A stretch of DNA of 64,000 bases from positions 1 through 64,000 of the forward strand of contig CAVOJV010000041.1 of the NCBI GenBank assembly GCA_963696325.1. The letters run 5' to 3'. Of the stretch, positions 51,471 to 61,500 are shown piece by piece. The position numbers were made by a program, and so were the translations under genes. Each line of letters begins with the position of its first letter. Position 1 is the stretch's first letter. This DNA comes from CAVOJV01 sp963696325 (GTDB lineage Bacteria; Pseudomonadota; Gammaproteobacteria; Competibacterales; Competibacteraceae). The notes beneath the pieces were generated by a model that saw nothing but the letters and a program-made list of their open reading frames with translations, was not told the origin of the DNA and did no database searches.

Positions 51471-52025
51471 ATGCTCATCGGCTATGCCCGGGTTTCCACC
51501 GAGGACCAAGATCTCACCCTGCAACGGGCGGCCCTCAAAAGCACCGGTTGCCAGCGCATCTATGAAGAGAAGATTTCAGGCGCGAACCGGTCTCGTCCGG
51601 AACTCAACCGCCTGCTGGATCAGCTTCGTGCCGGCGATGTGGTCGTCGTTTCCAGGCTCGACCGACTGGCCCGCTCGACGCGCGATCTATTGGCGATTGC
51701 CGAGCAGTTGAAGGAAGTTGAAGCGGGCCTGCGATCGCTCCATGAACCTTGGGCGGATACGACCTCGCCGGCGGGACGCATGGTCCTCACCGTGTTCGCG
51801 GGTATCGCCGAGTTCGAGCGCGAACTGATCCAGGAACGCACGCGGTCCGGACAGGTTGCCGCACGAGCGCGCGGGGTTCGTTTCGGACGTCCCCCCAAAT
51901 TAACCAGCGATCAAATCAAGCTGGCCCAACGGTTGATTGGCGAAGGACGCTCGGTCCCCGAGGTTGCAAAGATTCTCAAAGTCCACCGCGCCACCCTCTA
52001 TCGGGCCTTGTTCATCACCCGTTGA
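51471..52025 (+). CDS. Serine resolvase/invertase
   Basis: 184 residues: Ser9 in YARVSTEDQDLTL, EEKISGANRSRPELNRLLDQ, VVVSRLDRLARSTRDLLAIA, EFERELIQERTRSGQVAAR and helix-turn-helix SVPEVAKILKVHRATLYRAL. Typical Tn3-type TnpR/invertase length and apparently intact. The start is the ATG at the family N-terminus, seven codons inside a longer frame. No transposase of its own is left nearby; may be a solitary invertase. Confidence 0.88.
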   Translation: MLIGYARVSTEDQDLTLQRAALKSTGCQRIYEEKISGANRSRPELNRLLDQLRAGDVVVVSRLDRLARSTRDLLAIAEQLKEVEAGLRSLHEPWADTTSPAGRMVLTVFAGIAEFERELIQERTRSGQVAARARGVRFGRPPKLTSDQIKLAQRLIGEGRSVPEVAKILKVHRATLYRALFITR

Positions 52026-52172
52026 AAGCCTTGGGGTGCGCTACCGATCCCAAATGGCCCCTGGTGACACGACTGTTGGGTCTACCCCAGGTTTGCCCGA
52101 CGCCAAGCATCAGGTTGAACGGGCCGCGGCTATCAAACGGCGGTACGTGAACGATGGGCCTCAGAAAAACAT

Positions 52173-53408
52173 CTAACGATCATAAATAATCACGGTTGCC
52201 GTTATGTGGTGGTGAGTCATGAACTGGACCCTATAACCTTCAAACGCCTTGGATCTCCGGCCGCCGCTGACGTTTTCATGCGAATAATTGAGGACCCAAA
52301 TCCAATTCCATGGATGAGGAACGAGCTCGACCTGAGCGGGCGTTTGTAATACAAATGTACTCTCCTCCCCCGCCCCTTGGCGTGTGAACCCGCTTAATCC
52401 GGCTGTCTTGTTGTTCGACTTGTCGGGCTGCTCGATGTAGATCTGTTCTGAAATTGTCCTCACTTCGTCGGTGAGGCTGTGTCGCAAAAAGAACTTCATC
52501 GTGCAACCATCTGCGTCGCCACAGAGGGCGCCAATGTCTTGCTCCACGTGATGCCAGTTCTGAGTGTCGCTTTTTTGTCCGACCTCAAAAACCAAGGGCG
52601 GTTTTTCTCCGTTGATAGCGCCAACTACATCGAGTTGGCCAGAGACCCGAGTAGTGTCTGCGAAGAGCGCAATCCTGCGCTTTCCTTGATCAGTAATGCC
52701 GCCGATATGCAGCCATTTGGTCTTCGCCGTATCAATATCGCTTGTCATGCCTATCCAGTTGTGGAGATACGGCTTGCCACTCTTCTCATCTGTAAAAGAC
52801 AGTGATTGAACAAGTGTCTTACCTCTTACGTCTAATTTGCTTTCTGGGTCTGGTTCCGTCGTCCCAATGCCAACCTTGCCGCCTGACTTAATGACCATCT
52901 GTACCGTTCCATCTTTGCCGCCGGCCTGCATTTCACCTTCGTCATGGCTGCCGCGTTCAAACCAGGCAAAATTGCCAAATGTCCGAAAATATGTAGTGTT
53001 GCGCTGTACGCCAATCCCGTTATAGGTCTCATATAAATTGAGCATTTGCCCGTGACGCGCTGGGGAAAAATTCATAACGTTCCCCACGGTAAGGTTCCCG
53101 TCCAGATGGGTGTTACCGCCTTGGACCTTGAGTTTGTTGGGGCCTGGGTCTGTCGTTCCGATACCGACGTTGCCGTCCTTGTTGATAAACAACGCTTCCA
53201 TCGCCCCGTAGAGCACGCCTCCCGAGGCCAACAGCGTGACGACAGGAAGCAAAATCATCATCATGCTCTTAGACAAGCGCCAGCGGGAAAACGAATCGGC
53301 GCCCACGTTCGCACCAGCCTGTTTGGTTTCCACAGCGTGAAGCTCTTTCTGGAGCGCCGCCAGCTCCGCTCTGAGGTTCGCGCACTCCTGCTCCCATTGT
53401 TCTTTCAT
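52173..53408 (-). CDS. Membrane-anchored tail-fibre-like protein
   Basis: 411 residues. Coiled coil (about 3-30), one transmembrane helix (about 48-68, MMMILLPVVTLLASGGVLYG), then ALFINKDGNVGIGTTDPGPN and a second GKVGIGTTEPDPESKLDVRG: the VGIGT-P-KL-V module common in phage tail fibres and bacterial adhesins. Middle region PYLHNWIGMTSDI … KWLHIGGITDQGKRRIALFA is shared with the neighbouring gene. C-terminal beta-rich domain unrecognised. AGGAGG precedes the ATG. Last gene of the six-gene minus-strand run. Confidence 0.72.
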   Translation of the reverse strand: MKEQWEQECANLRAELAALQKELHAVETKQAGANVGADSFSRWRLSKSMMMILLPVVTLLASGGVLYGAMEALFINKDGNVGIGTTDPGPNKLKVQGGNTHLDGNLTVGNVMNFSPARHGQMLNLYETYNGIGVQRNTTYFRTFGNFAWFERGSHDEGEMQAGGKDGTVQMVIKSGGKVGIGTTEPDPESKLDVRGKTLVQSLSFTDEKSGKPYLHNWIGMTSDIDTAKTKWLHIGGITDQGKRRIALFADTTRVSGQLDVVGAINGEKPPLVFEVGQKSDTQNWHHVEQDIGALCGDADGCTMKFFLRHSLTDEVRTISEQIYIEQPDKSNNKTAGLSGFTRQGAGEESTFVLQTPAQVELVPHPWNWIWVLNYSHENVSGGRRSKAFEGYRVQFMTHHHITATVIIYDR

Positions 53409-53596
53409 TACTGTTCCTCCTTCGCCGTCTGCCTAACCGCTTTCCGCTGGCTGCTCCGCTGAGCTGTCGCGGCAAGGGAAGAAGCGGTCCTCACGCTTTT
53501 CGTCGGCGTGCTAAGACCTCATCCCTCCGCCCCGCTAACTCCATACAGTCAAAGGTCCACTCAGAATCCATCCGCGAGGTGGACTCCAAGTGCCCG

Positions 53597-54676
53597 CTAG
53601 TTTGTGGGCAACTCCTTCGCCTTGATAATCCAATTGACACTGACGTTCTTGGGCCGGGTTTCGTTGCCACCTGTGGTCCCGGTCTGGACGTCGGCCGCCC
53701 TCCAATGGTTTCCACCCGCATGTCCGTTGGGTGGCACTTCTGTTCCAGGGAACTTTGAGTATCCATGGCTATGACTCTTGAATTCATCATCCTGGAGACT
53801 GCCGACGCCGCGCCTGTTTCCACCCTGGGCTATTAGAGAGCGACTCCCGGCATCGGGATCTCTGCCTTGGTCTTGGTCAGCGCCACGCAGAAAGCGCCCT
53901 CGTAGATCAGGTACCCGGAAGGCGGTCTTGGCGTCGTTCGCGCCAAAGGCAGTGCCAATTGCCGAGAAGAGATCCGGATAATTCTTCGTTTCGAGGAGAG
54001 CCCCGTCGCACGGCAGCCATCCCCGCGTTTGCAATTGCCCGACAACTTTCTGATCCGTAGTATCTCCGCCGTAGGCCATGATGGTCCCGACCGGCACCGC
54101 GGCCAGCGGAACCCCTGCAGCCGTCGTAAAGCTCTTCGCCTTTACCACGCCGTTGACATCGAGGCTGGCGTCCGCGTCGGGCTTGGTTTTCCCGATACCG
54201 ACTCTACCGGATGCAAAGAGGGTGTCCGCATAGAGCGCGATGCGCCTCTGACCTGAATCGGTAATGCCACCGATATGCAACCATTTCGTTTGTCCATCGA
54301 TGTTGGCTGCCATGCCGATCCAGTTGTTGGCATACGGTGCGCCGTTTCCATCGGCGAAAGCGAGCGAGCTCAGGTGTGCTCTGCCTCTTACATCCAGCGT
54401 ATTGCCGGGTTTCGAAGTGCCGATACCAACCCTGCCCGACGGGTCGATGAACAGGGCATCCGTTAGACCCTCTCCGTAGAGCGCGCCGGTCACCGCGAAC
54501 AACACAAGCACGGGCAACGCGACCATGAGGATCTGCTTGGGCGCGCCAAAGCGATGACGACGTTGCGCGCTGTTTTGACCACATGCCCGTGCGGATTCCA
54601 GGACATGTACTTGTTGCCGGAGCGCGTCCAACTCGGCTCTGAGATCCACGTACTCCATCTTTCGATGCTTCTTCAT
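53597..54676 (-). CDS. Membrane-anchored protein with phage Tail-Collar domain
   Basis: 359 residues. N-terminal coiled coil, transmembrane helix (about 48-68, ILMVALPVLVLFAVTGALYG), ALFIDPSGRVGIGTSKPGNT and WIGMAANIDGQTKWLHIGGI as in its downstream paralogue, then a Tail Collar domain: VPVGTIMAYGGDT, GWLPCDGALLETKNYPDLFS, FRVPDLRGRFLRGADQDQGR, ending in a HSHGY/HAGGNH region. Tail Collar domains form trimers at phage tail-fibre tips and in MdpB-like bacterial proteins. GGAGAGG before the ATG. Confidence 0.8.
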   Translation of the reverse strand: MKKHRKMEYVDLRAELDALRQQVHVLESARACGQNSAQRRHRFGAPKQILMVALPVLVLFAVTGALYGEGLTDALFIDPSGRVGIGTSKPGNTLDVRGRAHLSSLAFADGNGAPYANNWIGMAANIDGQTKWLHIGGITDSGQRRIALYADTLFASGRVGIGKTKPDADASLDVNGVVKAKSFTTAAGVPLAAVPVGTIMAYGGDTTDQKVVGQLQTRGWLPCDGALLETKNYPDLFSAIGTAFGANDAKTAFRVPDLRGRFLRGADQDQGRDPDAGSRSLIAQGGNRRGVGSLQDDEFKSHSHGYSKFPGTEVPPNGHAGGNHWRAADVQTGTTGGNETRPKNVSVNWIIKAKELPTN

Positions 54677-54858
54677 TTTACCTCTCCTCGTGGACGGTGC
54701 AGAACGTCAATCACCCTGGCTGATGGTCGAGGCGCTCGGTGCGGACATCTTCAGTGCATGGTCATCGTTCCTGCTGCGGATGGTTGCCGCTTGGTCGTTA
54801 CGATTTCTCCCGGCGTTGATCACTCCAAGTGTCGGCGTTGCCTGCGGTTCCCCGGTGC

Positions 54859-56724
54859 TCACCGCACGCTCTGTACGTCCAACGTCGCGCTTGCCGGCCA
54901 GCGGAAGCCGGGTTTGAAGTTGACGCTCTTCGCCTTTACTGTGATGCGCTCGCCGGCCTTCGCAACGGCACCGTCAGCAACAGTGACGTTATCCGCGCTG
55001 TATATAGCGTCCTGATCGAACGCGGACACCGTGAGTGGGGACTGTGCTTTCGGACTCAAATCATAAACGGCGTTGCCTGTATAGCCGATCAGCGCTCCAC
55101 CCGGTGTGAATTGCACGGCGGTTGGAGAAAAGCCGAGCGGCTGTGGCGCGGACAGTTTTTTCTTGGAGCTCGAGTATATGTACAGACCCTTATCGGTATG
55201 CAGATAAAGTGAACCCGCCTGGTCGAGCAGCAGAGCAGACACGTTAGCCCCTACATTCTCAGACTCAGTGGGAGGCGGGGATGCGGAGTTGCCCAACAAG
55301 CCTTTCGAGTCGTACCACGTGTAGCGGATGAGGATTCCGCCCGACGTGACATACAGCGAGTTCTCATCCACGCCAAGCGCAGGCACAGCCGATAGAGGCT
55401 GTCCCAACTGCTGGCCCCATACGACCCGAGGTTGCCCCGTTTGCGCTTCGAACGCGAGGAGTTGCAAATAGCCTTTGTCGCTCGTGTTGCCCGCCGCAAA
55501 GATATAATCGATCGAATCGCCGCCACTCGTTTTAGTCACTACGACGGGCCGAAGCAGCGTCAGTAGCGCCGGATATGCGCAGGGCGATCCTGAAGGACAG
55601 TGGCCGACCTCATGCGACACAACGTCTCCGGTCGCGGTGTCGACGCGCAGAACGTTACGTCTATCCTCACTGGCAGTAATCGTGGCCAGCACGTAAGCGT
55701 AGCGGCCATTCGCGCTGAGCGCGATCGGGCTCACTGCAGTGAGCTTGAGCTCTGTGGCCCAGATTTCACGAAGCGCGGGATTGAACGCGACGATGCTGGC
55801 TCCAGCCTTCCTGTTCTTGAAGTACAGGCTGCCGTCGGCCCCCATGGCAGGCGTTTCTTTCTCGTCGACTTGAAGCGTACCGGCACCGATGTCTTTGGCT
55901 TCGTTGCATGACGCAGTCTGATTGTCTTGCAGCGTCGTCAGGTCGCAGCTGCGAATCGCGTCTGTGCTGATGAGCTGCAGGCGTCCCTGAGCTGTGACGA
56001 AGGCGAACGACTTAATGGACACTGCCAATCCGAGCGGAGCATTCACAAGGTTCGGCGCGCCACCACCCACGCGATACAGTCGACTGGCATCGGACGCCCC
56101 ACCGACAAGGTAGACCGCACGATCGTGGAAGACTGGATTCGCAAGCAGTACCCCCGAAGGGAGCTTGTACCACTCCGATGAGAAAAAAGATGCCGGCTCC
56201 TTGTAGGCCCACGCCGTGGTTTGCGCTGACCGCGCCAGATTGGGTGAGTCATAGGTTACGATCAGCCGGGGGCGGTCTGCGCTACGAGTGGCGCCGGCAC
56301 CGTGATAGGTCCATGCCGCGTACGGCGAATCGGTTGTGAGCGTAAGCACCGCGGACTTCCCTGGAGAGCAAGCCTTCTCCTGCAATCTGGCGAAATACGG
56401 TTCGGGCGCATTGCCGTACGCTGACCAGCCGCCGACCTGCTCCTTGCCCGACAACACGGAAACGTCCTGGTCGGCTCGCGCTAGTGAACCACCGGGGAGC
56501 GGGACTACGCGCAGAGCACACTCCATCACCTTCGCACCTGGCGTGGGTGCCGGTCCGATGTCGAACGTAAGCGTGGCCGTCTCCGTCGATTTGTCTTGAG
56601 CATTCACCGCGAAATCTTTCCGCGCGTCTTGCGTAAGAACGACGGTCGTAACGTCGGCTCTAACCGCCGGAAGCGAGGTGACTACAGCAATGACTGTGAA
56701 TGCAACACAAAGCGCTCGTTTCAT
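54859..56724 (-). CDS. Exported beta-propeller-like protein
   Basis: 621 residues: signal peptide (about 1-23, ALCVAFTVIAVVTSLPAVRA), an N-terminal domain resembling DNRLRE-type wall modules (TTVVLTQDARKDFAVNAQDK … WTYHGAGATR), a long stretch of beta-propeller-like repeats (YLVGGASDASRLYRVGGG; DSLYFKNRKAGASIVAFNPA as SLYFKN; ENSLYVTSGGILIRYTW; GSLYLHTDKGLYIYSS) and a C-terminal ITVKAKSVNFKPGFRWPASA tail typical of adhesin-like stacks. GAGGAG precedes the ATG. Probably extracellular; function unknown. Confidence 0.7.
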   Translation of the reverse strand: MKRALCVAFTVIAVVTSLPAVRADVTTVVLTQDARKDFAVNAQDKSTETATLTFDIGPAPTPGAKVMECALRVVPLPGGSLARADQDVSVLSGKEQVGGWSAYGNAPEPYFARLQEKACSPGKSAVLTLTTDSPYAAWTYHGAGATRSADRPRLIVTYDSPNLARSAQTTAWAYKEPASFFSSEWYKLPSGVLLANPVFHDRAVYLVGGASDASRLYRVGGGAPNLVNAPLGLAVSIKSFAFVTAQGRLQLISTDAIRSCDLTTLQDNQTASCNEAKDIGAGTLQVDEKETPAMGADGSLYFKNRKAGASIVAFNPALREIWATELKLTAVSPIALSANGRYAYVLATITASEDRRNVLRVDTATGDVVSHEVGHCPSGSPCAYPALLTLLRPVVVTKTSGGDSIDYIFAAGNTSDKGYLQLLAFEAQTGQPRVVWGQQLGQPLSAVPALGVDENSLYVTSGGILIRYTWYDSKGLLGNSASPPPTESENVGANVSALLLDQAGSLYLHTDKGLYIYSSSKKKLSAPQPLGFSPTAVQFTPGGALIGYTGNAVYDLSPKAQSPLTVSAFDQDAIYSADNVTVADGAVAKAGERITVKAKSVNFKPGFRWPASATLDVQSVR

Positions 56725-56757
56725 GACCCGGCTCCTCGATCTAGTAGTCCATCTCGA

Positions 56758-58494
56758 TTAGACGCGAACGAACAACGGCCATCCGTCGAGGTGGCCGTAT
56801 AGGGCATTTCTGTGCAAGTACCGGAGGTAGAGTCGATCGCAGAAGGACACCGCCGCAACGCTGTGCGGGGTAGACGTCCAGTTGCCCCGCACTTTGGTGG
56901 GAAGCGCCGGAGGGTCAGCGCCGGGCCAAGAATCCGCTGTCTCTCTCATCCCACCGGTCGCGAGTGTGCGCATCGCGCCCGTGATCTGCCAGGCTGGGCC
57001 ACCTGTCCGCTTCGTGACGATGACGTTCAGCTTGCCGTCGCAAGGCGCTGCCCCAGTGCCGATGGCGTTTTCGGCAATGTATTCTGCACGCACAGGATCG
57101 TCTTGCTTCGGCTTGGGCCGGGGCGCCCAGGTGAGGTTGGCCGCAACCGGTAAGGGGGTTGTCCAGATGTCGTTCAACGGATTCCCGTTGGGCGAGCTCA
57201 CACCGCCGCACACCCATATCATTTTCGCGAACGTGGAGGCGCTGAACATGCAGCGCGGTGTGAATCGCTTCGCCATCGTGACGGCCGCCGCCTTGAGCGT
57301 GCCGTCCTTACCAATCGCGAAACTCCAAACGTCGTTCAGAGTCGAGTGATACTTGTCGATCCCGCCAAGCATCCAGATCGTGTTGTCGTCCACGATGACG
57401 CACGCATGGCCCATACGCGCGCAGTCCTGGAAACGCTGCGCGGAGGCAGCGGAAGCATCGGTTACGCTCGCCTCCTGCCACGAGCGACGGGAGCGGATTG
57501 AAGCAGGGTCATCGTCGAGCGCGTAGTAGACGATTCGATTGCTGATCCGTGCCGGATCGACGCTGCTGCCGCCGATGAGCCACAGACGGTTCTTGAGCCG
57601 CACGCCCGGGCTCGACTCCATTCCTTCAGGCACCTGATCGTCGATGACTTCCCAATTCGTGATGCCGTTTTCCGATCGGCAGAGGACTGCCTTGCGACCG
57701 CCGTTGTTCGCAGGTCGTACGAAGATAGCGTACAAAGCGTCTGCCGGGCTGGCGTCGCCGGGGTCGAATATCGTGGAGGGAAACGCGTGCTCGCCGAACG
57801 GTATAAGGGGATACCACTTGTCTTCGCTCAGGACATTGACCGTGGCTTGCCGTTTCGCGCTTCCTATCCTGAGATCGTAGGTCCAAGTTTTCGATGGGCT
57901 GTCGATAGCCGGGGATTTAGCGCGCTTGCCGTGCTCGCGCTCCGTGTCCAAAGTGGGCTGTTCGTCTCCCGCCACCTCCCAGCGCAGCGTGACATCCCCT
58001 TTGCCGATCACGTATGCCGGCTCGGCGATGAAGTACAAAATCGGATTCTGCGCTTGCTGCTGAGATGCCGTCGGTTTCGCCTTCGCGATGGCAATTTCCG
58101 TGGGAGGTTCGTCGCCGGAGCTGCGGCTCACGAGGACGCTGAGTTTCGACTCTCCTGCAACTGCCCTGCAAAGAACGTTATTGATGGAGACAACCAGTTT
58201 CGTGGGGTTAGCCGGATCGGTCTGCAGGCCGTTGTCTGCGTCGACCAACCACCAGTCCTTCGGGTTGTCGCCGTCGCCCCGCGGCATCGCCTTTCCATCG
58301 ACGAGCACCTCTACATCGTTAGCGTCTTCCGCTCGCCTCAGCACACCGGACTCGCCGAGCGGGATCTCAAGCATCATCCACACGCACTCATCGCCTTGCA
58401 GGGAGATGGTGAAGGCGATGCGATTCGTTTTCTTGTAGTCGTCACCGATCGTAAGTGATGCTTTGGTAGGCTCGACTTTGATGGTGAACGCCAT
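56758..58494 (-). CDS. Kelch-like repeat protein, cytoplasmic or exported by other means
   Basis: 578 residues, no signal peptide. The N-terminal about 200 residues are beta-rich and unrecognised (TIKVEPTKASLTIGDDYKKT). The C-terminal half has Kelch-type blades: RLWLIGGSSVDP, CVIVDDNTIWMLGGIDKYHS then TLNDVWSF, and MIWVCGGVSSPNGNPLNDIW. GAGGT seven bases before the ATG; ten bases after the 1148-residue gene, so co-transcribed. Likely a protein-interaction scaffold. Confidence 0.72.
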   Translation of the reverse strand: MAFTIKVEPTKASLTIGDDYKKTNRIAFTISLQGDECVWMMLEIPLGESGVLRRAEDANDVEVLVDGKAMPRGDGDNPKDWWLVDADNGLQTDPANPTKLVVSINNVLCRAVAGESKLSVLVSRSSGDEPPTEIAIAKAKPTASQQQAQNPILYFIAEPAYVIGKGDVTLRWEVAGDEQPTLDTEREHGKRAKSPAIDSPSKTWTYDLRIGSAKRQATVNVLSEDKWYPLIPFGEHAFPSTIFDPGDASPADALYAIFVRPANNGGRKAVLCRSENGITNWEVIDDQVPEGMESSPGVRLKNRLWLIGGSSVDPARISNRIVYYALDDDPASIRSRRSWQEASVTDASAASAQRFQDCARMGHACVIVDDNTIWMLGGIDKYHSTLNDVWSFAIGKDGTLKAAAVTMAKRFTPRCMFSASTFAKMIWVCGGVSSPNGNPLNDIWTTPLPVAANLTWAPRPKPKQDDPVRAEYIAENAIGTGAAPCDGKLNVIVTKRTGGPAWQITGAMRTLATGGMRETADSWPGADPPALPTKVRGNWTSTPHSVAAVSFCDRLYLRYLHRNALYGHLDGWPLFVRV

Positions 58495-58504
58495 GGTGAT
58501 TACC

Positions 58505-61500
58505 TCAGTTGGGGTTACCGGTTGCCGTGCTGCCGCCAGTGCGTCTAAGTCGCAACTTGAGCCAACCCTCGGTCAACCTAAGTTGGTCGACAAACCGTGC
58601 CCGATCATCGGCGGGTCGGATTTCGTGCCAACCGGTCGCGGGCCGGGTAGACCAGGACCATTGGCCGAACGCATCCGACGGCCGCGGCAACGTGGGCTGC
58701 GCCCCTGTGGCCGCGCTGTCGTCCAAGACGGGTGCAGCGCTGAAGTAGACTTCTTCGAGCAGGGTCGCCTGCTTGCTCACTTCCGCCGGAAGCTCGAGTA
58801 CCGAGCGGGGCAGAATGCCGGTGGCAGCGTGCACTTTCGCGCTCGCGTCCAGCAACAAGATGAGCGAGACCGGATTGTCGCTCGCGGCGAGCGTCACTTC
58901 TTTGTCATATTGAATGCGACTGCTGTTGGACAGGCGGCGGATAGCCTGCTGGCACGCGAAGAAAGATTGCTCATTGTTCGCCGTGAGGTAGCCGACCAGA
59001 CCGTCGGCCTGTATGCGCATGCTGCCCAGACGCACGGGGACTTGCAGCTTCTCCAGACCTTCGGTCTCGAATTTCCACGTGGTTTGAGCGGTATTCCAGT
59101 AGCCGGCGGGAAGGCCTTGGAGCTCGAGTGCGATCGAAGCGCGGACGAGCGCGAGCGGGCGGCCGAGCAGCACGGTCATGGCCGCGTCTTCCGGGGGCAG
59201 GCGCGCATCGGTCTTGCGTAGAACAAGGTCGACCAGTTCCAGGAACGCTTGTCCTTCATCAGCGCTGAAGCTGGTAGCGAGGTTGAGGAAGTTTCGCAGC
59301 CATTCGTTAGCGATGCCGCGAATTTCCAGCGTGGAGCCGGGGATCGGCCGCCACTTGAACGTTACCTTGGAGCTGATCGTCTTTTCGCCGAGAGCCGGCA
59401 ATACGCTCTCCAGCGCACCGAGGGGCTCACCGTTCGCGCTGAAGACAATGAAACTCTTGTCGAGGAAGTTCGCGACGATCCATCCGCAGACGGGACTCGT
59501 TCCAATCTTATCCGCCGGCTGACAGTCGAAATTCAAGCGAGCCGGTTGGACCAGCCGCGGGCTGAAAGCCACGTGGTAATCGCGGGTCGGCGGCGCCAGC
59601 GCGGACGACGCGATGACTTTGGGTGGCTCAGCCGGTAAGTTGCTGGAATCGAGCACCTTGCGCGTCTGCCCGAACGCATCGATGATCCACAGGTTTACGA
59701 TTTTCAACGCGCCCACGCGCACGGGAAACAGCTTCTTTGGGACCGGGACACTCGACTGCGGAACCCGCTCGATCACGTCCCACACCGGATCCAGCGGAGG
59801 CACGAACAACCCTAACGCTTGCCTCAGCAGCAGCTCATTGAGACCGCCGAGCGACTGACCGACGATCTTCGTTTCATCGATCCGGTTCAAGTTGCTGAGC
59901 CGTGCGCCCGGCCACGCCGTTTCGGCGAAGCGTCTGAGATTTGCAGTCAATTGACCGCCAGAGAGCGCGGAGATGATCGTAGCGCCTTGGAGCGACACAT
60001 CGAGGTCGGGCGGGGGAAACTTGGTGTTTGACGTGAGATCGCTTGCGCTCTCGTCGGGATTGATTTTCCAGCCGGCGAGCGCGCGGCCATGAGGACTGGC
60101 GGATGCTTCCGGCGCATACGCGGGCGCCCAGTCCGCCTGCCACATCAAATACAGCGGACGCCAGGTATTGCGCCCCGTCCAAAGCGTAGCGGCGACATCG
60201 TCCGGCCGTTGACCGAGCCACTCCACCGTAACGCCACTCGCATGCGCTGTCTGGTCGAGACTTTCCTGGAGCCTTTGAAACAGGCCGCGCTCCAACCGCT
60301 TGCCGGTCGGGTCTAACAGTTCCGCACAGCTCGGACTCAGCAGCAGAAGCTCGAACACGAGCAGGCGTGCGGCTTCATCCAGCGCAAGCGCGTTTGCAAT
60401 CGACACGGTGAAGCAGTCTTTCGCCAAAAACGTGTCACCGGATTGCCGGACACCGGTGAGCACGTCTTTCGCAAGACGACCACGCGAGATGGCATCGCCG
60501 GGACTCTTGCCGCCAGGCGCGGAGCCGGCCTCCTGGATGCGGCTCAGCTGCTCGCCGTCGAGCACGACGAAGGGATCCTTTGGCTGCAGAAACGGTGGCA
60601 TCGTAGACTCCGCGACCCGCATGCCGGTGTGTTCCGCCAGCAGCGCCGCGTTCACGGCCGTTTTGCAACGCTCGACTTCAACTTCGCGATCGCGACGCGC
60701 CGCCTTGGCCGTTTGCAACTCGGTCTCCACGGGCTTCATGACATCCCGCGCAGGACGATTGCGCTGTACGCCTTTCTGCTTGCTTCCCCACGCCACCCAG
60801 CAGGCGAACACTCGTGCTCGCAGCGAGTCGAGTTCGCGCACGTGCCGGTCGAGCGCCTGCTGTGCGTCATTCAACTTCTTCAGCAGATCCTGCACATTGG
60901 GAGAGAGCGGCGGTTGCAGCGTCTGCGCATCGGCGGTCCGATCTACAGGTTCGAGCGTCCAGCGCTTCCCACCGGGTGCGGCACTGAAAGCGTGACGGTG
61001 CAGCAAATCGCCGAATTGATAGCGCTCCGATACCTGATCTGCCTGATCGTGCTGGAACGCGCAGAGCACCTGTTGCAGCTCTGGATTGTCGGGAGCGACG
61101 AGTGCACTGAGCGCTTCAGCGGCGCTCCCGCCGATTGCCACTCGCCGCGTAGCGGCGCCGACCGCCGCCGGATAGCGCTGCTTATCGCCTTGCCACGCGA
61201 GGGCGATGACACCGCCATGGCAGAGCGTGCGCTTGGGTGGATCTTTCAGCCGTTCCTTGAATGGACTGCGACGAAGGAGGTCCTGTGCAGGATCGGAGTA
61301 CCAGCCCATAACCAGATACGTGAGCAGACTGCCGTCCGCGACACCTTCCATTGCGTCCCAGAATCCGAGCACGCTGCGACACGCAGGGTAGTAGCCGGCG
61401 AAAGAGGGATCTCCCCAGCCCGTCGACTTGAGCTCGAACCGATATTGCGGATGCTCTTCCTTCCACGCGGTCGCGTCCACCGCGCGACCTACATATCCCA

